NCBI GenBank assembly: GCA_018398815.1
Contig: JAFLJL010014656.1
Span: 2,501 to 66,500, forward strand
DNA length: 64,000 bases
Origin: Conus ventricosus
Lineage: Eukaryota; Mollusca; Gastropoda; Neogastropoda; Conidae
Reading direction: 5' to 3'
The translations under genes and the position numbers were made by a program. The notes under the pieces are model-generated. The model was given only the letters and a program-made list of their open reading frames with translations. It made no database searches and was not told where the DNA came from. Below are positions 34,687 through 44,988 of this stretch, piece by piece (positions within the stretch are counted from its first letter, which is position 1; each line of letters begins with the position of its first letter).

Positions 34687-35686
34687 NNNNNNNNNNNNNN
34701 NNNNNNNNNNNNNNNNNNNNNNNNNNNNNNNNNNNNNNNNNNNNNNNNNNNNNNNNNNNNNNNNNNNNNNNNNNNNNNNNNNNNNNNNNNNNNNNNNNNN
34801 NNNNNNNNNNNNNNNNNNNNNNNNNNNNNNNNNNNNNNNNNNNNNNNNNNNNNNNNNNNNNNNNNNNNNNNNNNNNNNNNNNNNNNNNNNNNNNNNNNNN
34901 NNNNNNNNNNNNNNNNNNNNNNNNNNNNNNNNNNNNNNNNNNNNNNNNNNNNNNNNNNNNNNNNNNNNNNNNNNNNNNNNNNNNNNNNNNNNNNNNNNNN
35001 NNNNNNNNNNNNNNNNNNNNNNNNNNNNNNNNNNNNNNNNNNNNNNNNNNNNNNNNNNNNNNNNNNNNNNNNNNNNNNNNNNNNNNNNNNNNNNNNNNNN
35101 NNNNNNNNNNNNNNNNNNNNNNNNNNNNNNNNNNNNNNNNNNNNNNNNNNNNNNNNNNNNNNNNNNNNNNNNNNNNNNNNNNNNNNNNNNNNNNNNNNNN
35201 NNNNNNNNNNNNNNNNNNNNNNNNNNNNNNNNNNNNNNNNNNNNNNNNNNNNNNNNNNNNNNNNNNNNNNNNNNNNNNNNNNNNNNNNNNNNNNNNNNNN
35301 NNNNNNNNNNNNNNNNNNNNNNNNNNNNNNNNNNNNNNNNNNNNNNNNNNNNNNNNNNNNNNNNNNNNNNNNNNNNNNNNNNNNNNNNNNNNNNNNNNNN
35401 NNNNNNNNNNNNNNNNNNNNNNNNNNNNNNNNNNNNNNNNNNNNNNNNNNNNNNNNNNNNNNNNNNNNNNNNNNNNNNNNNNNNNNNNNNNNNNNNNNNN
35501 NNNNNNNNNNNNNNNNNNNNNNNNNNNNNNNNNNNNNNNNNNNNNNNNNNNNNNNNNNNNNNNNNNNNNNNNNNNNNNNNNNNNNNNNNNNNNNNNNNNN
35601 NNNNNNNNNNNNNNNNNNNNNNNNNNNNNNNNNNNNNNNNNNNNNNNNNNNNNNNNNNNNNNNNNNNNNNNNNNNNNNNNNNNNNN
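34687..35686. other. Assembly gap, exactly 1000 N
   Basis: A scaffolding placeholder just left of the inverted virus-like element; sequence continuity across it is unproven. Confidence 0.99.
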
Positions 35687-36378
35687 CTGGAGATACGAGT
35701 CTCGACTTCTCTTCCGCGACTTCTTCTGTCTCTTGCGAAATGACGAGCTTCAACTCCTCTCCCTGGAGTTGGTACTTGCTGGGCTGAACTACCGGTGTGT
35801 TTCCCCACACCATGGCCATCTTCAACCACCTCACGGGGTGAAAGATGAAGGGTGAAGGGCGAAGGGTAAAGGGTGACGGGTGAAGGGTGAAGGGTGAAGG
35901 GCTGAAACACGAATAAGGTTCGTGTAAGTAACCTGCTTCTCAATTCAACATATGAATTCTTTCTCTCTTCTTTAAGTTTTCCCCCTGTAGCTTTCCCCAA
36001 CTATCTATCGCTCACCTGGTAATGACTGGTCAGCAACGAGGACCACCGTCCTGACAGGTTCGAGTCTCTAGGCCATCTGCTGGGTTAAAACTGACTCTTT
36101 CCCCCCTTCTCCTAGTGAGTGCATACTCAGTGTTCAAAACACATGACCAGCACCTTACCTTACCAGCCCTTGTTAAACTATCACTCAGTGGTCACTTTCA
36201 CCCAATGACCACATTCGTTTCTTGAATGAGTCATACTCACAATTATTTTGGGGACGCCCGCTACACTAGTCAAGCCACATGAATATTCTTCCTTTAATTG
36301 TGGCACGGGGAAATGATTCATATCACTAACTACATGTGATGGAGCGTCACATGCCTTGATGTGAGGCTACGTCACATG
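35687..36378. other. Flank of the virus-like element; short GGTGAAG repeat
   Basis: A 7-bp repeat of GGTGAAG/GGCGAAG covers about 35838-35902. On the minus strand 35834-35688 is open (includes KYQLQGEELKLVISQETEE) and is cut by the gap; I do not recognise it. The sequence to 36378 has no homology to element copy B and is taken as host DNA. Confidence 0.5.
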
Positions 36379-36639
36379 ACAGAGAGTAATGTCGAAGTTA
36401 CTCATTTCTTCTTTTAGCGAACAAAACCCGTAATAACCATCAGGTATGGTTAACTGGCTTACTTTGTCTCCTGCTTTGTTAACTTTTAGAATCGTATTAT
36501 TATTCTTGGATCCGCTTATATTAAACCATACGACTTTGTAGAATATTTCATGGAGTGCGACCATTTTGGTTCCGCAATCGTTCTTAACAGCATGTTCTAA
36601 AAACGAAGGGCGGTCTTGAGTTGTTATTGTTACAAACAT
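36379..36639 (-). pseudogene. Candidate minor capsid protein, 5' fragment (copy A)
   Basis: The same gene as 57730-58418 in copy B. It starts MFVTITTQ at 36639 and keeps YYGFCSLKE, but homology stops after about 85 codons where the element copy ends, and a few host-derived codons follow before a stop. It is divergently arranged with the gene at 36659 across 19 bp of AT-rich DNA. Confidence 0.7.
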
Positions 36640-36658
36640 TTTTTTAAACAAAATAAAA
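36640..36658. promoter_or_regulatory. 19-bp AT-rich divergent leader
   Basis: TTTTTTTAAACAAAATAAAA separates two divergent start codons. The equivalent at 57712-57729 and the leader at 39008-39030 share the form TTTATTTTG-TTTTA-AAAATG. It is a candidate bidirectional promoter or leader, from position and repetition only. Confidence 0.4.
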
Positions 36659-37670
36659 ATGACTGCATTTAAATATACTGATGCAAAATATTCTGCTGGG
36701 CCGCACTACAATCTTAAAAATATAACAACTGACACCCTCGACATTTCTGTGACTCAGTCTGACGCCTTTCAAGTAAAGGTGAGTACTCCATTGAACAGAT
36801 ATCTTAACCCGCCTATTAAAAAAGACTACATCCCAAAATTTTGGTTCAGTCATCCGATGCAGTTTTATCAGAACCAGTTAAACTTTGCTGTGTTTTTGTG
36901 CATCAACTGGGTGCGGAGTGTCGTATGCTGATCACTTAAATCATCCTGATCCCTTGGTGAGGTCAGTGTACAGATTTCATTTCTATTACACCTTTAGACG
37001 TATTTTGACAGAACTGCAAGCGCCATTACCAAATGACAAACCGTTTAATCCATTCAGCAACAGAATAGACATGAAGGCTTTTGAAAGGATCTGTAACGAA
37101 TTCAATATTAATGTTAAAACAGACTTTAGACAAAAGTTGGATCTTAATCATGGCTTAGGCACCCCTTATTTTTGGGGCGTGCACAGAAAGTATAACTATG
37201 CCTGGAATCCTCCTTATACATCTTTCTCTTCAGGCACAACTGTTCACCTCGGGTCCATAGAGCAAGAGCATAAAACAGCATGGACAACATTTATATTAGA
37301 CACTTCTAAGGGTCTAACTAGAGCGGGAATAGAACGAATAAACGACTCTATTCGTACTTACGTTTGGTGTTTGCTAGGTTCGCAAGCACAAACGAGATCG
37401 AGCATAACTGATCCTTCTACTGGTTTTGATGCACAAAAACAATACTTAGCAAATTTAGAGGACGCCATTAATTCTACAGTTGATTTACCTTCAAGTATAA
37501 AAAGGTACCAAAATGTTTTACAATACGCAAGATCAAAAGTAGACTTTGCTGTTGGCGCTGGTTTATACATGCTGCCTTCTAACCTCAGACTCCAAATAGG
37601 CACAATAATAAACTACAACAATGAAATCCTGTGGCAGGCAATGAACAGAAGGTCGGGAAAAACGACATAA
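36659..37670 (+). CDS. Conserved element protein of about 335 aa, function unknown (copy A)
   Basis: Start MTAFKYTDAKYS after the AT-rich leader. One frame break lies near 36895 (TTTTTG where copy B has one base fewer); downstream the frame is open to 37670. Features: an N-terminal SVTQSDAFQVKVSTPLNRYL stretch, the central CGVSYADHLNH, a long polar helix-rich middle, and GLTRAGIERINDSIRTYVW then a C-terminal YARSKVDFAVGAGLYM. I recognise it as a family that travels with such polymerase-bearing elements in marine invertebrates but know no tested function; a capsid-associated role is possible. Its partner in B is 57711-56697. Confidence 0.75.
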
Positions 37671-37699
37671 ATCTGAGCCAGTAATATTACAAACAATAA

Positions 37700-37837
37700 A
37701 AAAACAAAGTCATTCCAATCCCCGAGGTCCAAAGCCCAAAGACCGTTAAAAAAAGTAATGACCATGAATATGAAAAGACAGCGCTAGTTGTTGGATTAAC
37801 TGGCCTAGGATTACTTGGTCTTTATCTTACTAAATAG
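37700..37837 (+). CDS. Small membrane-peptide reading frame (copy A)
   Basis: A stop-to-stop frame of 45 codons, polar at first (IPIPEVQSPKTVKKSNDHEY) and ending in a hydrophobic segment TALVVGLTGLGLLGLYLTK. No ATG is present, so the start may be lost to a sequence error or be non-standard. The same hydrophobic tail is traceable in copy B near 56525-56590 reversed. Its end overlaps, on the opposite strand, the end of the next gene (stop at 37811). Confidence 0.35.
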   Translation, partial: KNKVIPIPEVQSPKTVKKSNDHEYEKTALVVGLTGLGLLGLYLTK

Positions 37838-38942
37838 TAACCCAACTATTAAGAGAACTAATGTCCATAAGTGCTCGGCCATAAAGCCAACTACTTTGCT
37901 TGCAGTAGACAAAAGCCAGCTAACAATACTCCCTAATATACCAGGTAAAGAGTCTATAGCTTTACTGGCTAATTTTTTTTAATAAACTCGCAAGATGATC
38001 AAGCTGTTTTTTTTACCCACGATTTGTCAGGTGGTGGAGGCACTGACCCGGGACTACCACCGCCGCCTGTAATAGCCATCACCAGTGTACTTATTGCAAA
38101 TCCTAAAGCTGTTATAACGCTCGCTAATGTGACTCCTTGCTCTCTAAACAGTGTTCGTATTCGTTCTGCTAGCGTTGTGTCTTCATATAAAATTTTTCGG
38201 ATAGTTTCTCTTATTCTATTCACTTGAGTTCGTAATTGTTCTCGGTTTGTAGTCATCGCTTCTAGTCTTGCTGATCTCTCTTGTTCAAGATCTTTTAGTC
38301 TTTGTTCTATTCTTTCTTTAACATCACGTCCTAAGTTGGCGTCGTCAGCTTCAACGAGTTTTTCTTTTTCTCTTTTTATATGCTCCTCTAGTTCAGTCAG
38401 TTTTGCTAAATTGTTTTGTTAATTCGCCTCTGATGGTTCTCAAAGCATGATCAAGGGCCGCTATTTCTCGCATGGGTAGCGGTGAGTCGTGTATAGTTTT
38501 TAATGCTCTTTCTTCTGAAAAAACTGGTTTCTGCTTCTATTATTTCGTCTGCTGCTTGACTTAAATCTTTAAGTTCCATGTTTTGTATTTGGTTAGCTGT
38601 TGGGAGATCTTGTAGTGTGTTTTGAAGTTTAGAAACTGCCTCCCCCCTTAATTTTGGTCTAACAAGGCCAAGGCGATTTCGTTCGCTCACTTTAAGTCTT
38701 TGTTTAATTGTACTTATGCTTACAAACTTTGATGGGTCTCGTTTATCTGTAAGCGGAACACGTTGTCCTTGATCGTTGTTCACATACAAATGACCACCTT
38801 TTACTTCAAAATCATCAGGGGCTATAAATTCGGGAGGTTCTAGGCCTAAACTTTGGTAAAATGATCTGACCTTAGGTTCTGTTAATTCATGCCACATTGA
38901 GGCCATTGAGCGATGCTGTGTCAAAGGAGTCATTTCACTCAT
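37811..38942 (-). CDS. Coiled-coil protein with C-terminal membrane segment, about 375 aa (copy A)
   Basis: Start MSEMTPLTQHRSMASMW at 38942. The N-terminal ~150 residues are globular with FIAPDDFEVKGGHLYV. A long charged coiled-coil region follows, then LRTQVNRIRETIRKILYEDT, LFREQGVTLASVI, a hydrophobic stretch, a Gly/Pro linker (TGGGGSPGSVPPPP), and a C-terminal membrane-prone segment ending at the stop at 37811-37813. At least four frame breaks, mostly at homopolymers (near 38515, 38420, 38010 and 37975), interrupt it. The family accompanies these elements in invertebrates; role unknown (possibly virion or membrane associated). Copy B: 55357-56525. Confidence 0.65.
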
Positions 38943-39030
38943 GTCGTCTACAGGATCAAAATCATATCTTCTTCACCTCCAATGCCTGCCATATTTTTAA
39001 ATAATTAACTTTTTATTTTGTTTTATAAAA
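38943..39030. promoter_or_regulatory. AT-rich divergent intergenic region
   Basis: 88 bp between divergent starts at 38942 and 39031. It ends in CTTTTTATTTTG-TTTTATAAAAATG, similar to the leader at 57712. It is a candidate bidirectional promoter; no TATA box can be assigned with confidence. Confidence 0.4.
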
Positions 39031-40297
39031 ATGTCACAAGCATATGGCTCGATTCTTGACCCGTATAGAGAGCTGAAAGAACCCCGTGGCGTGAAGGGAA
39101 ATAAACGGAATATTATTGTTCCAAATAATCCGTCTACTATTGATGCGGATCAAATTCTTACTGTCAGATTTCCAGACCTAGGAGCGGATGAAATGATTGT
39201 GCCAGGCTCTGCGCGACTTACTTTCAAAATAGACCTCGAAGCAGCAACAGACCCCAACAGGACAGTTGTCCAGAATCTGGGACGGGCAATCGTTAAGAAA
39301 TTTCAATAAAACTTGAGGGGCAAGAAATATTTTCTTTACACAATGCAGACATATTTTTAACCTATTCTGATCTATGGCTAACCGGGAATGAAAGGGCCGA
39401 TCTTGCGTTTCAAGGAATCGAAAATAATGAAGCACTAAAACATAGAATAGGCGCTGAAGATGCTAAAGACGGCAAAAAGTATGTAGCTGTAAGTTATGCG
39501 TATGGAAATCGCTTTTCTATTCCCTTAGATTTTGAGTTGTTAAAAGCGCATGCCCCATACTTTCAAGGAGCATTACAAGACAGATTGTCATACGAACTAA
39601 CTTTTAATGAATACAAACGTGTTATCAGATCAACAGACACCGAAGCAAAGTACAGCATTTCTGACATCTCGTTAGAGTTTGATGTTGTTAGCAACTCTAA
39701 TTTAGCAAGGCTGATTGGGCAACAATATCAGTCAAAATTTATAACATATTTCGAATCAGTGCGTCATCATTCAACATATCCTAAAAGCAGGGCAGACGCT
39801 ATATGGAATTTTAATCTTAGTGTCGCAGTAAAATCGCTTAAAGGTATTTTATTGCTGTGTGAAGATGAAGAACCATTTGCAAGAGCAAGTGAAAAGTTTT
39901 ATAATCCAAAAATAACGAAAGTACAATGTTCGATTGATGGCAGTCCTAACCAAATCTATGCTAGCGGGCTTAGACCTTATCAGCATTTTGACGAAATAAG
40001 AAATTGTTTGGGGGTGGGAGGGGTAGAAGTCCAACAGCAGACCTTGTGTCTAAAGATCTACACCTTCACAGTGTTAGGCTTGACGATTATTTAACAACAA
40101 AATACGGTTTATGGATTGACCTAAGGTCAACAGAGGATAATCAGTTGCATGGAAGTGGGAGAACTGTTAGAGACGTAATAAACATTCAAATTGACAAAGA
40201 AAAAGATGACGATAAACCGCTTAATGTACATTTGTTTTTATTAATTGATAAACAACTGAATATTAAAGATAACAGATTTGATTCTTTAGACTACTAA
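39031..40297 (+). CDS. Candidate major capsid protein, double jelly-roll type (copy A)
   Basis: About 422 codons with two frame breaks (near 39300 at AAATTTC and near 40005 at a G run). Blocks seen in order: FPDLGADEMIVPGSARLTF, NLGRAIVKK, DLWLTGNERADLAFQG, YGNRFSIPLDFELLK, LSYELTFNEYKRV, SISDISLEFDVV, and late VRLDDYLTTKYGLWIDLRS. Size, beta-rich character and the two related-looking halves suit a double-jelly-roll major capsid protein as in Polintons and adintoviruses; this is inference from general features, and a fold comparison is needed. Partner in copy B: 55264-53969. Confidence 0.5.
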
Positions 40298-40323
40298 ATT
40301 ATTTTTTTCATTTTTAAAAAAGC

Positions 40324-40983
40324 ATGCCTGTTCAGAATTATCCAAAAGTACCTACAGAAGAGATAGCAGGCAACTCTGCTGCTATAGAAGGCAACATTGA
40401 CCCCAGGGCCGTCTCTACTGCTGAAGTAAAAACCTTCAGATTAACCAACATTACACAAATGCAACAAAAACTAGAGCAGGACCTTTCAACATACAGCAAA
40501 GCCAAACGAAGGTATTCTGCTGTCTTTAATGCTGTTACATATGTTAATACTGGAGCATCGGCTATTAGCGCTGTATCGGCAGGAACAAGTGTAGGCCTTT
40601 TAGCATCGGGTATAGGCACACCGGCAGCTTTACCTCTAGGCGGTTTGTCTTTAGCTCTTGGCCTGTGTTCATTAGCTGTAGGTGCTGCCAGCAAAAAAAT
40701 AAAAACTAAACTCCAAAAGCACACAGCTATAGTTCAACTGATAACAGCTAAACTTAGTTCCTTCAAGCTGATAATAAATAAAGCACTAGTTGACTCAAAC
40801 ATCACGGATGAAGAATTTAGCCGTTTACAGGCCGATTTTGATGACTACAAAAGACAAAAGTTTGATCTTCAAAGAAAGGCGAGGACAAGTTTTTCTCAAC
40901 AGCCAGACCCCGAGCAGATAAAAAAGGAATGCTTAAAAAAAGTAAACGAAACATTAAACTCTGTTCTAAACAGCTCACATTAA
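40324..40983 (+). CDS. 219-aa protein with central hydrophobic hairpin (copy A)
   Basis: An intact frame from MPVQNYPKVPTEEIAGNS to a C-terminal KKVNETLNSVLNSSH. An alpha-helical N terminus (QQKLEQDLSTYSKAKRRYS) is followed by an Ala/Gly/Ser-rich hydrophobic region of about 60 residues (around residues 75-130), then Lys-rich helices. It follows the capsid candidate by 26 bp and precedes the polymerase. It resembles small helical membrane or core proteins of DNA viruses in layout only. I recognise it as a recurrent neighbour of these polymerases; function unknown. Copy B: 53948-53330. Confidence 0.7.
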   Translation: MPVQNYPKVPTEEIAGNSAAIEGNIDPRAVSTAEVKTFRLTNITQMQQKLEQDLSTYSKAKRRYSAVFNAVTYVNTGASAISAVSAGTSVGLLASGIGTPAALPLGGLSLALGLCSLAVGAASKKIKTKLQKHTAIVQLITAKLSSFKLIINKALVDSNITDEEFSRLQADFDDYKRQKFDLQRKARTSFSQQPDPEQIKKECLKKVNETLNSVLNSSH

Positions 40984-41069
40984 CAACGCCAAAGGGTGTT
41001 TATACTTTAGTTTATGAGTCCAAGCACAAAAGACCGTTGATATTGATTCTGATTAAGTATTTTTTTTAA
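40929..41069 (+). CDS. Overlapping 47-codon basic reading frame
   Basis: ATG at 40929 opens a frame shifted relative to the end of the 219-aa gene: MLKKSKRNIKLC, then TTPKGVYTLVYESKHKR and a hydrophobic Ile/Leu tail. The matching DNA in copy B (53265-53380) is also conserved, including the part beyond the upstream gene's stop, which is unexpected for a plain spacer. It may be a small basic virion peptide or chance. Confidence 0.35.
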   Translation: MLKKSKRNIKLCSKQLTLTTPKGVYTLVYESKHKRPLILILIKYFF

Positions 41070-41106
41070 TTTAAATAAATATTTTGAGTTAGAAAAGAAA
41101 CTCAAC

Positions 41107-44100
41107 ATGGATAAGACATATGAAGGACCAGACGAATTGTTTGAAGCAATGCGCAAGGGAGAGCGTTTGACAAAAGCTTTAAACGATATTGATCTAGAAG
41201 TCGTTGATCCAACAAACGTACAGGCAAGTGTTGTGCATGCTGTTTCTCAAGTTCCAGGTAAACTGACAATAGATCCGCCAGTTAAAGTACAGTTAGCTGT
41301 TTTAATCGAATATATAACAATAAATGAAGAAAATCTGCCAGTCTGGGTCTCGACTAGACAACAGGCTATTCTTTCTCGTAATGACTTAACGCCTGGTTGG
41401 GCAGACCAACTGCTTACACAGTTTGATGTGGCCACTGAAGAAGCCAAAATGAGAGGCTCTGGTTGGTCAGAGGGCGAAGTTTTAGAGATCAGATTAAAAC
41501 AGGCTAAGTATGGGCCGATTGTTGGCAAGGCTTACATTCCACTACCTCCAGCATTAGTCGCAAAAAGAGCAGTTCTAAACATAAAGAATTCAGACAACAA
41601 ATGTTTCATGTGGTGTGTTCTCGCAAGGCTGCATTACGTCCGCAAAAACGCAGAGAGAGTGTCTAACTATCACCCTTACGTCAAAGATCTTAACTTTAGT
41701 GGGGTGTCCTTTCCTGTTAGTGTAGATCAAATTGATCAGTTTGAAGAACAAAAAACCCAATAACTGTTAATGTATACACATGGACTGAGGAAACAAATCT
41801 ACAGCCGATTAAAGTGTCCAAAAACAGTCCAACGATTGGCGAGCCAGACAAAAATCATGTTGACTTACTACTGATGCTTTCGCCAGCAGGGCTACCGCAT
41901 TACACATTGATACGCACAATGAGTAAACTAATGCAGCATACTTCAAAAAATCATGGCAAACAAGAATTCTGTAGAAAATGTTTAACAAGAATTCCATCTG
42001 TTCAAGCCGCGAGTGAACATAAGAAACATTGTATCAGCCCAGTTGACTGTAATACAGTACTAATTACGCCCCCACCTGGATCTAAAGTTAGTTTTAAGAA
42101 CTGGAAACGGATGCAAACTAGTTCATACGTAGTTTACGCAGACTTCGAGTCGCTTATTGTCCCTTATGAAGGGCCAACCCCACAGAAACTTCTAAAAACA
42201 GACAAAAAGAGTAATCACCAGATTTGTTCATTTGCCTTCGTTATTGTCAGGTCAGATGGCGCTCATTCAACGCCAGAATTATATAGAGGGCCTAATGCTG
42301 CAGAATACTTCTTAGAACGCATGCAGAAAGTGCGAAATGACTGTTCTAATAAACTGAATCTCTCAGGCATTATTATGACTCCTGAAGATCAACAACAGTA
42401 TGACTCAGCCACACATTGTTGGATTTGCGGTTTAGGCCTCTCATCAGACGCAGTAAGAGACCATGATCACATTAGCGGAAAGTTCAGAGGAGCAGCGCAT
42501 AACAAATGCAATCTTCAACTAAAGTTTGAACCAAAGACATGGAAGCTGCCCATCTTCTTTCATAACTTGCGAGGTTACGACTCACACCTTATAATGCAAG
42601 CAGTAACCAACGCCTTCAGGGTGTCATGCATTGCACAGTCATCAGAAAAGTACATGACTGTGTTTCACTTTAAATAACATGTCTTTTTATGACTCTATGC
42701 AACACATGATGGGATCATTAGAGTCACTGGCTATGTCTTTAAAGTCCTGCCCAATAACGGAAGAATATTTTGACCCAACTCTTGTTAGAAAGGGCGTTTA
42801 CCCTTATGAGTACATGAACAGTTGGGAAAGGTTTGACGAAGATTCACTTCCGCCTAAAGGCGCGTTCTTTTCTAGTCTTAGAGGAAAGGACATCAGTGAT
42901 TCTGATTACCAGCATGCTCAAGAAGCATGGCAGAAGTTAGATTGTAAAACGATGGGAGACTATCATGACTCCTACTTGATGGCTGATACATGTTTGTTGG
43001 CGGACGTCTTTGAAAATTACAGAAAGACCTGCATGAAACATTATAGCCTGGATCCCGCGCATTACATTTCTGCGCCCGGGATGAGCTGGGATGCTTTCTT
43101 AAAGTTTACTGGAGTACAGATTGATTTATTGTCTGACCTACCAATGATTCAGATGATTGAAAACGGATTGCGTGGAGGAATTAGTATGGCGTCGCATCAT
43201 TACTGTAAAGCAAACAACAAATACTTGGACGACTATGATCCGAGTAAAAGGTCTAACTATCTCATGTATTTAGATGCAAACAATCTGTATGGATGGGCTA
43301 TGGCGCAATCACTTCCATTACGCAACTTTAAAATGTACACAGGTACGAATAATATTCAAGGAGCATTAAAGTGGTTGAGCAGTTTGACGCCGGGTCAACA
43401 GCGTGGTATCATTCTAGAAGTTGACTTAGAATATCCTCAGGAACTCCATGACCTGCATAATGACTATCCATTAGCTGCAGAAAGCCTAAAGATGGCAAAA
43501 ACAGAGCCGCCTAAACTTGTGCCCAATCTTCGAGGCAAAAAAAATTATGTCTGTCATTGCAGACTTCTACAATTTTATTTAAGACATGGTTTGAAGTTGA
43601 CAGCTGTTCATCGTATAATTGCTTTTGATCAAGAACAGTTCATGAAACCATACATCATGAAGAACACTGATCTCAGAACTAAATCCACAGATGCTTCAGA
43701 AAAAGACTTTTTCAAGCTGATGAACAACAGCTGTTTTGGAAAGACTATGGAAAATCCGCACAAGCGTAAAGATGTCAGATTGGTCACCAAAAGAGAGAAC
43801 GAGGCAATTAAGCTGACTTCAAAACCTAATTATCAGGACTTTAGAAGATTTCATGATCAGCTTTTTGGCATAATGATGAAGAAAAAGAAAGTCAAATTGG
43901 ACAAACCTGTATTTATTGGGTTTACCGTTTTAGAATTATCAAAGCTTTTAATGTTGGAATTTCTTTATGACTACTTTAAACCTCTGTATCCAGAGTCCAG
44001 AGTACTTTACACAGATACAGATAGTTTTGTTATAGATATCCCTACTGAAGACATCTATAAAGACATGGAAATCGAAGTAGCGAAAGGACATGCAGGATGG

Positions 44101-44498
44101 TATGACACATCTGATTACCCTAAAGATTCGCCTTTGCATTCAATTACTAACAAGAAGGTTTTAGGAAAGATGAAGGATGAATTATCTGGAGGGTGATTAA
44201 GGAGTTTATTGGTTTAAGGTCGAAAATGTACAGTATTTCGAGCCAGGAGAAAACCATTAAGAAAGCAAAAGGAATATCTCGCAGTGTTGTGCGGTCAAAC
44301 ATATCACATGACAACTACAAAGAAGCATTGTTTGACAATAAGACTTTTCATCATGACAACGTAAAACTGCGATCTAATCTACATGAGATCAACACAACAG
44401 TTGTAACAAAGAAGTCATTAGATAGAACAAACACAAAACGTGTGTTTGTTAATCCAGAGTTTTCATATGCAAGTGGACATTATAGAACCGTAAATTAA
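41107..44498 (+). CDS. Protein-primed family B DNA polymerase, Polinton type, with HNH domain (copy A)
   Basis: About 1130 codons, with three one-base frame breaks (near 41757 in an A run, near 42675, near 44195). N-terminal region with AYIPLPPALVAKRAVLN and KCFMWCVLARL, typical of invertebrate Polinton polymerases. Exonuclease motifs YADFES (about 42136) and FFHNLRGYDSH (about 42560). Between them a CWICG...DHDHISGKFRGAAHNKC domain (42415-42515) like endonuclease VII/HNH. Polymerase motif A YLDANNLYGWAM (about 43268), motif [15 protein letters not shown] (about 43710) and motif C YTDTDSF (about 44008). All catalytic acids are present. It would replicate the element's linear DNA. The stop abuts the integrase stop on the other strand. 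Confidence 0.9.
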
Positions 44499-44896
44499 TT
44501 AAAGCGGAACTGTGTCTGGTGGGATTATCTGCAGTTCTTCTTTCACAAAAGATCTTTGGGGGGCTGGTTGTTTTGTTGTGTCAGTTTCTCGTAAATAATA
44601 CACGCGCGGATTCATCTTTACAATTCTTTTTATTTCATACGGATCAACACTCCAAACTGGATCTGTTGCCCTGATGCGAGTGTCCCCTTCTGCTTCCCCC
44701 GGTAAATAAAGGTACCTTACTTTTAAACCAAACGGTAATAGTTTGCTGTGTGTACTGGAGTCTTCAGCAACATTTATTGTTTTTCTTTTGTTGCTTGTAC
44801 TGGTTTTAGCCCTTTAAATTCTTCATTATTCATTGCGCGCAAAACTGAGGGCAGTCTTCTAACCCATTCTGTGTTGCGAGAATTGTCAATCAGCTC
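44499..44896 (-). pseudogene. Retroviral-type integrase, C-terminal fragment (copy A)
   Basis: Minus-strand homologue of 49383-49780. It keeps the C-terminal region (RIRATDPVWSVDPYEIKRI) and reads on through FVKEELQIIPPDTVPL to a stop at 44499-44501, a tail that copy B loses by a one-base deletion. The catalytic core is absent because copy A ends at the palindrome. Confidence 0.8.
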
Positions 44897-44988
44897 AGAG
44901 AACAGTAATATGCCAATCCTAACTCACTTTCGCCCTCAAACCAGTTTTCGGGCGAAAGTGCCCTAGGATTGGCATATTACTGTTCTCT
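44897..44988. repeat. Left terminal palindrome (hairpin) of the element
   Basis: A 92-bp near-palindrome. Arms: AGAGAACAG, then TAATATGCCAATCCTA, an ACT-versus-CCC mismatch bubble, then CACTTTCGCCC pairing with GGGCGAAAGTG. The loop contains AAACCAGTTTT. It continues inward as GACAAGTAAGACTTTAA. The outer side abuts truncated copy A. Confidence 0.95.

Larger units (their letters stand above)
36379..44896 (-). mobile_element. Polinton-like element, copy A: inverted, truncated at both ends
   Basis: The inverse complement of 49383-57978 in copy B (for example the polymerase C terminus at 44200-44498 equals 49785-50090 reversed). It begins inside the candidate minor capsid gene (homology ends near 36379) and stops inside the integrase gene exactly at the base of B's left palindrome (44896/44897). 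Its genes are far better preserved than B's central part, and most frame breaks are one-base changes in homopolymers. Confidence 0.85.

Noticed and set aside
34582..36000. Open frames of 363 to 472 codons across the second N block
   Set aside because: The gap supplies the length; real flanking codons are few and unrecognised.
44897..44988. Stand-alone MITE or transcription terminator
   Set aside because: A matching palindrome with the same inner flank lies 14 kb away at the other end of a coherent gene set, so an element terminus explains it better; a MITE cannot be fully excluded.
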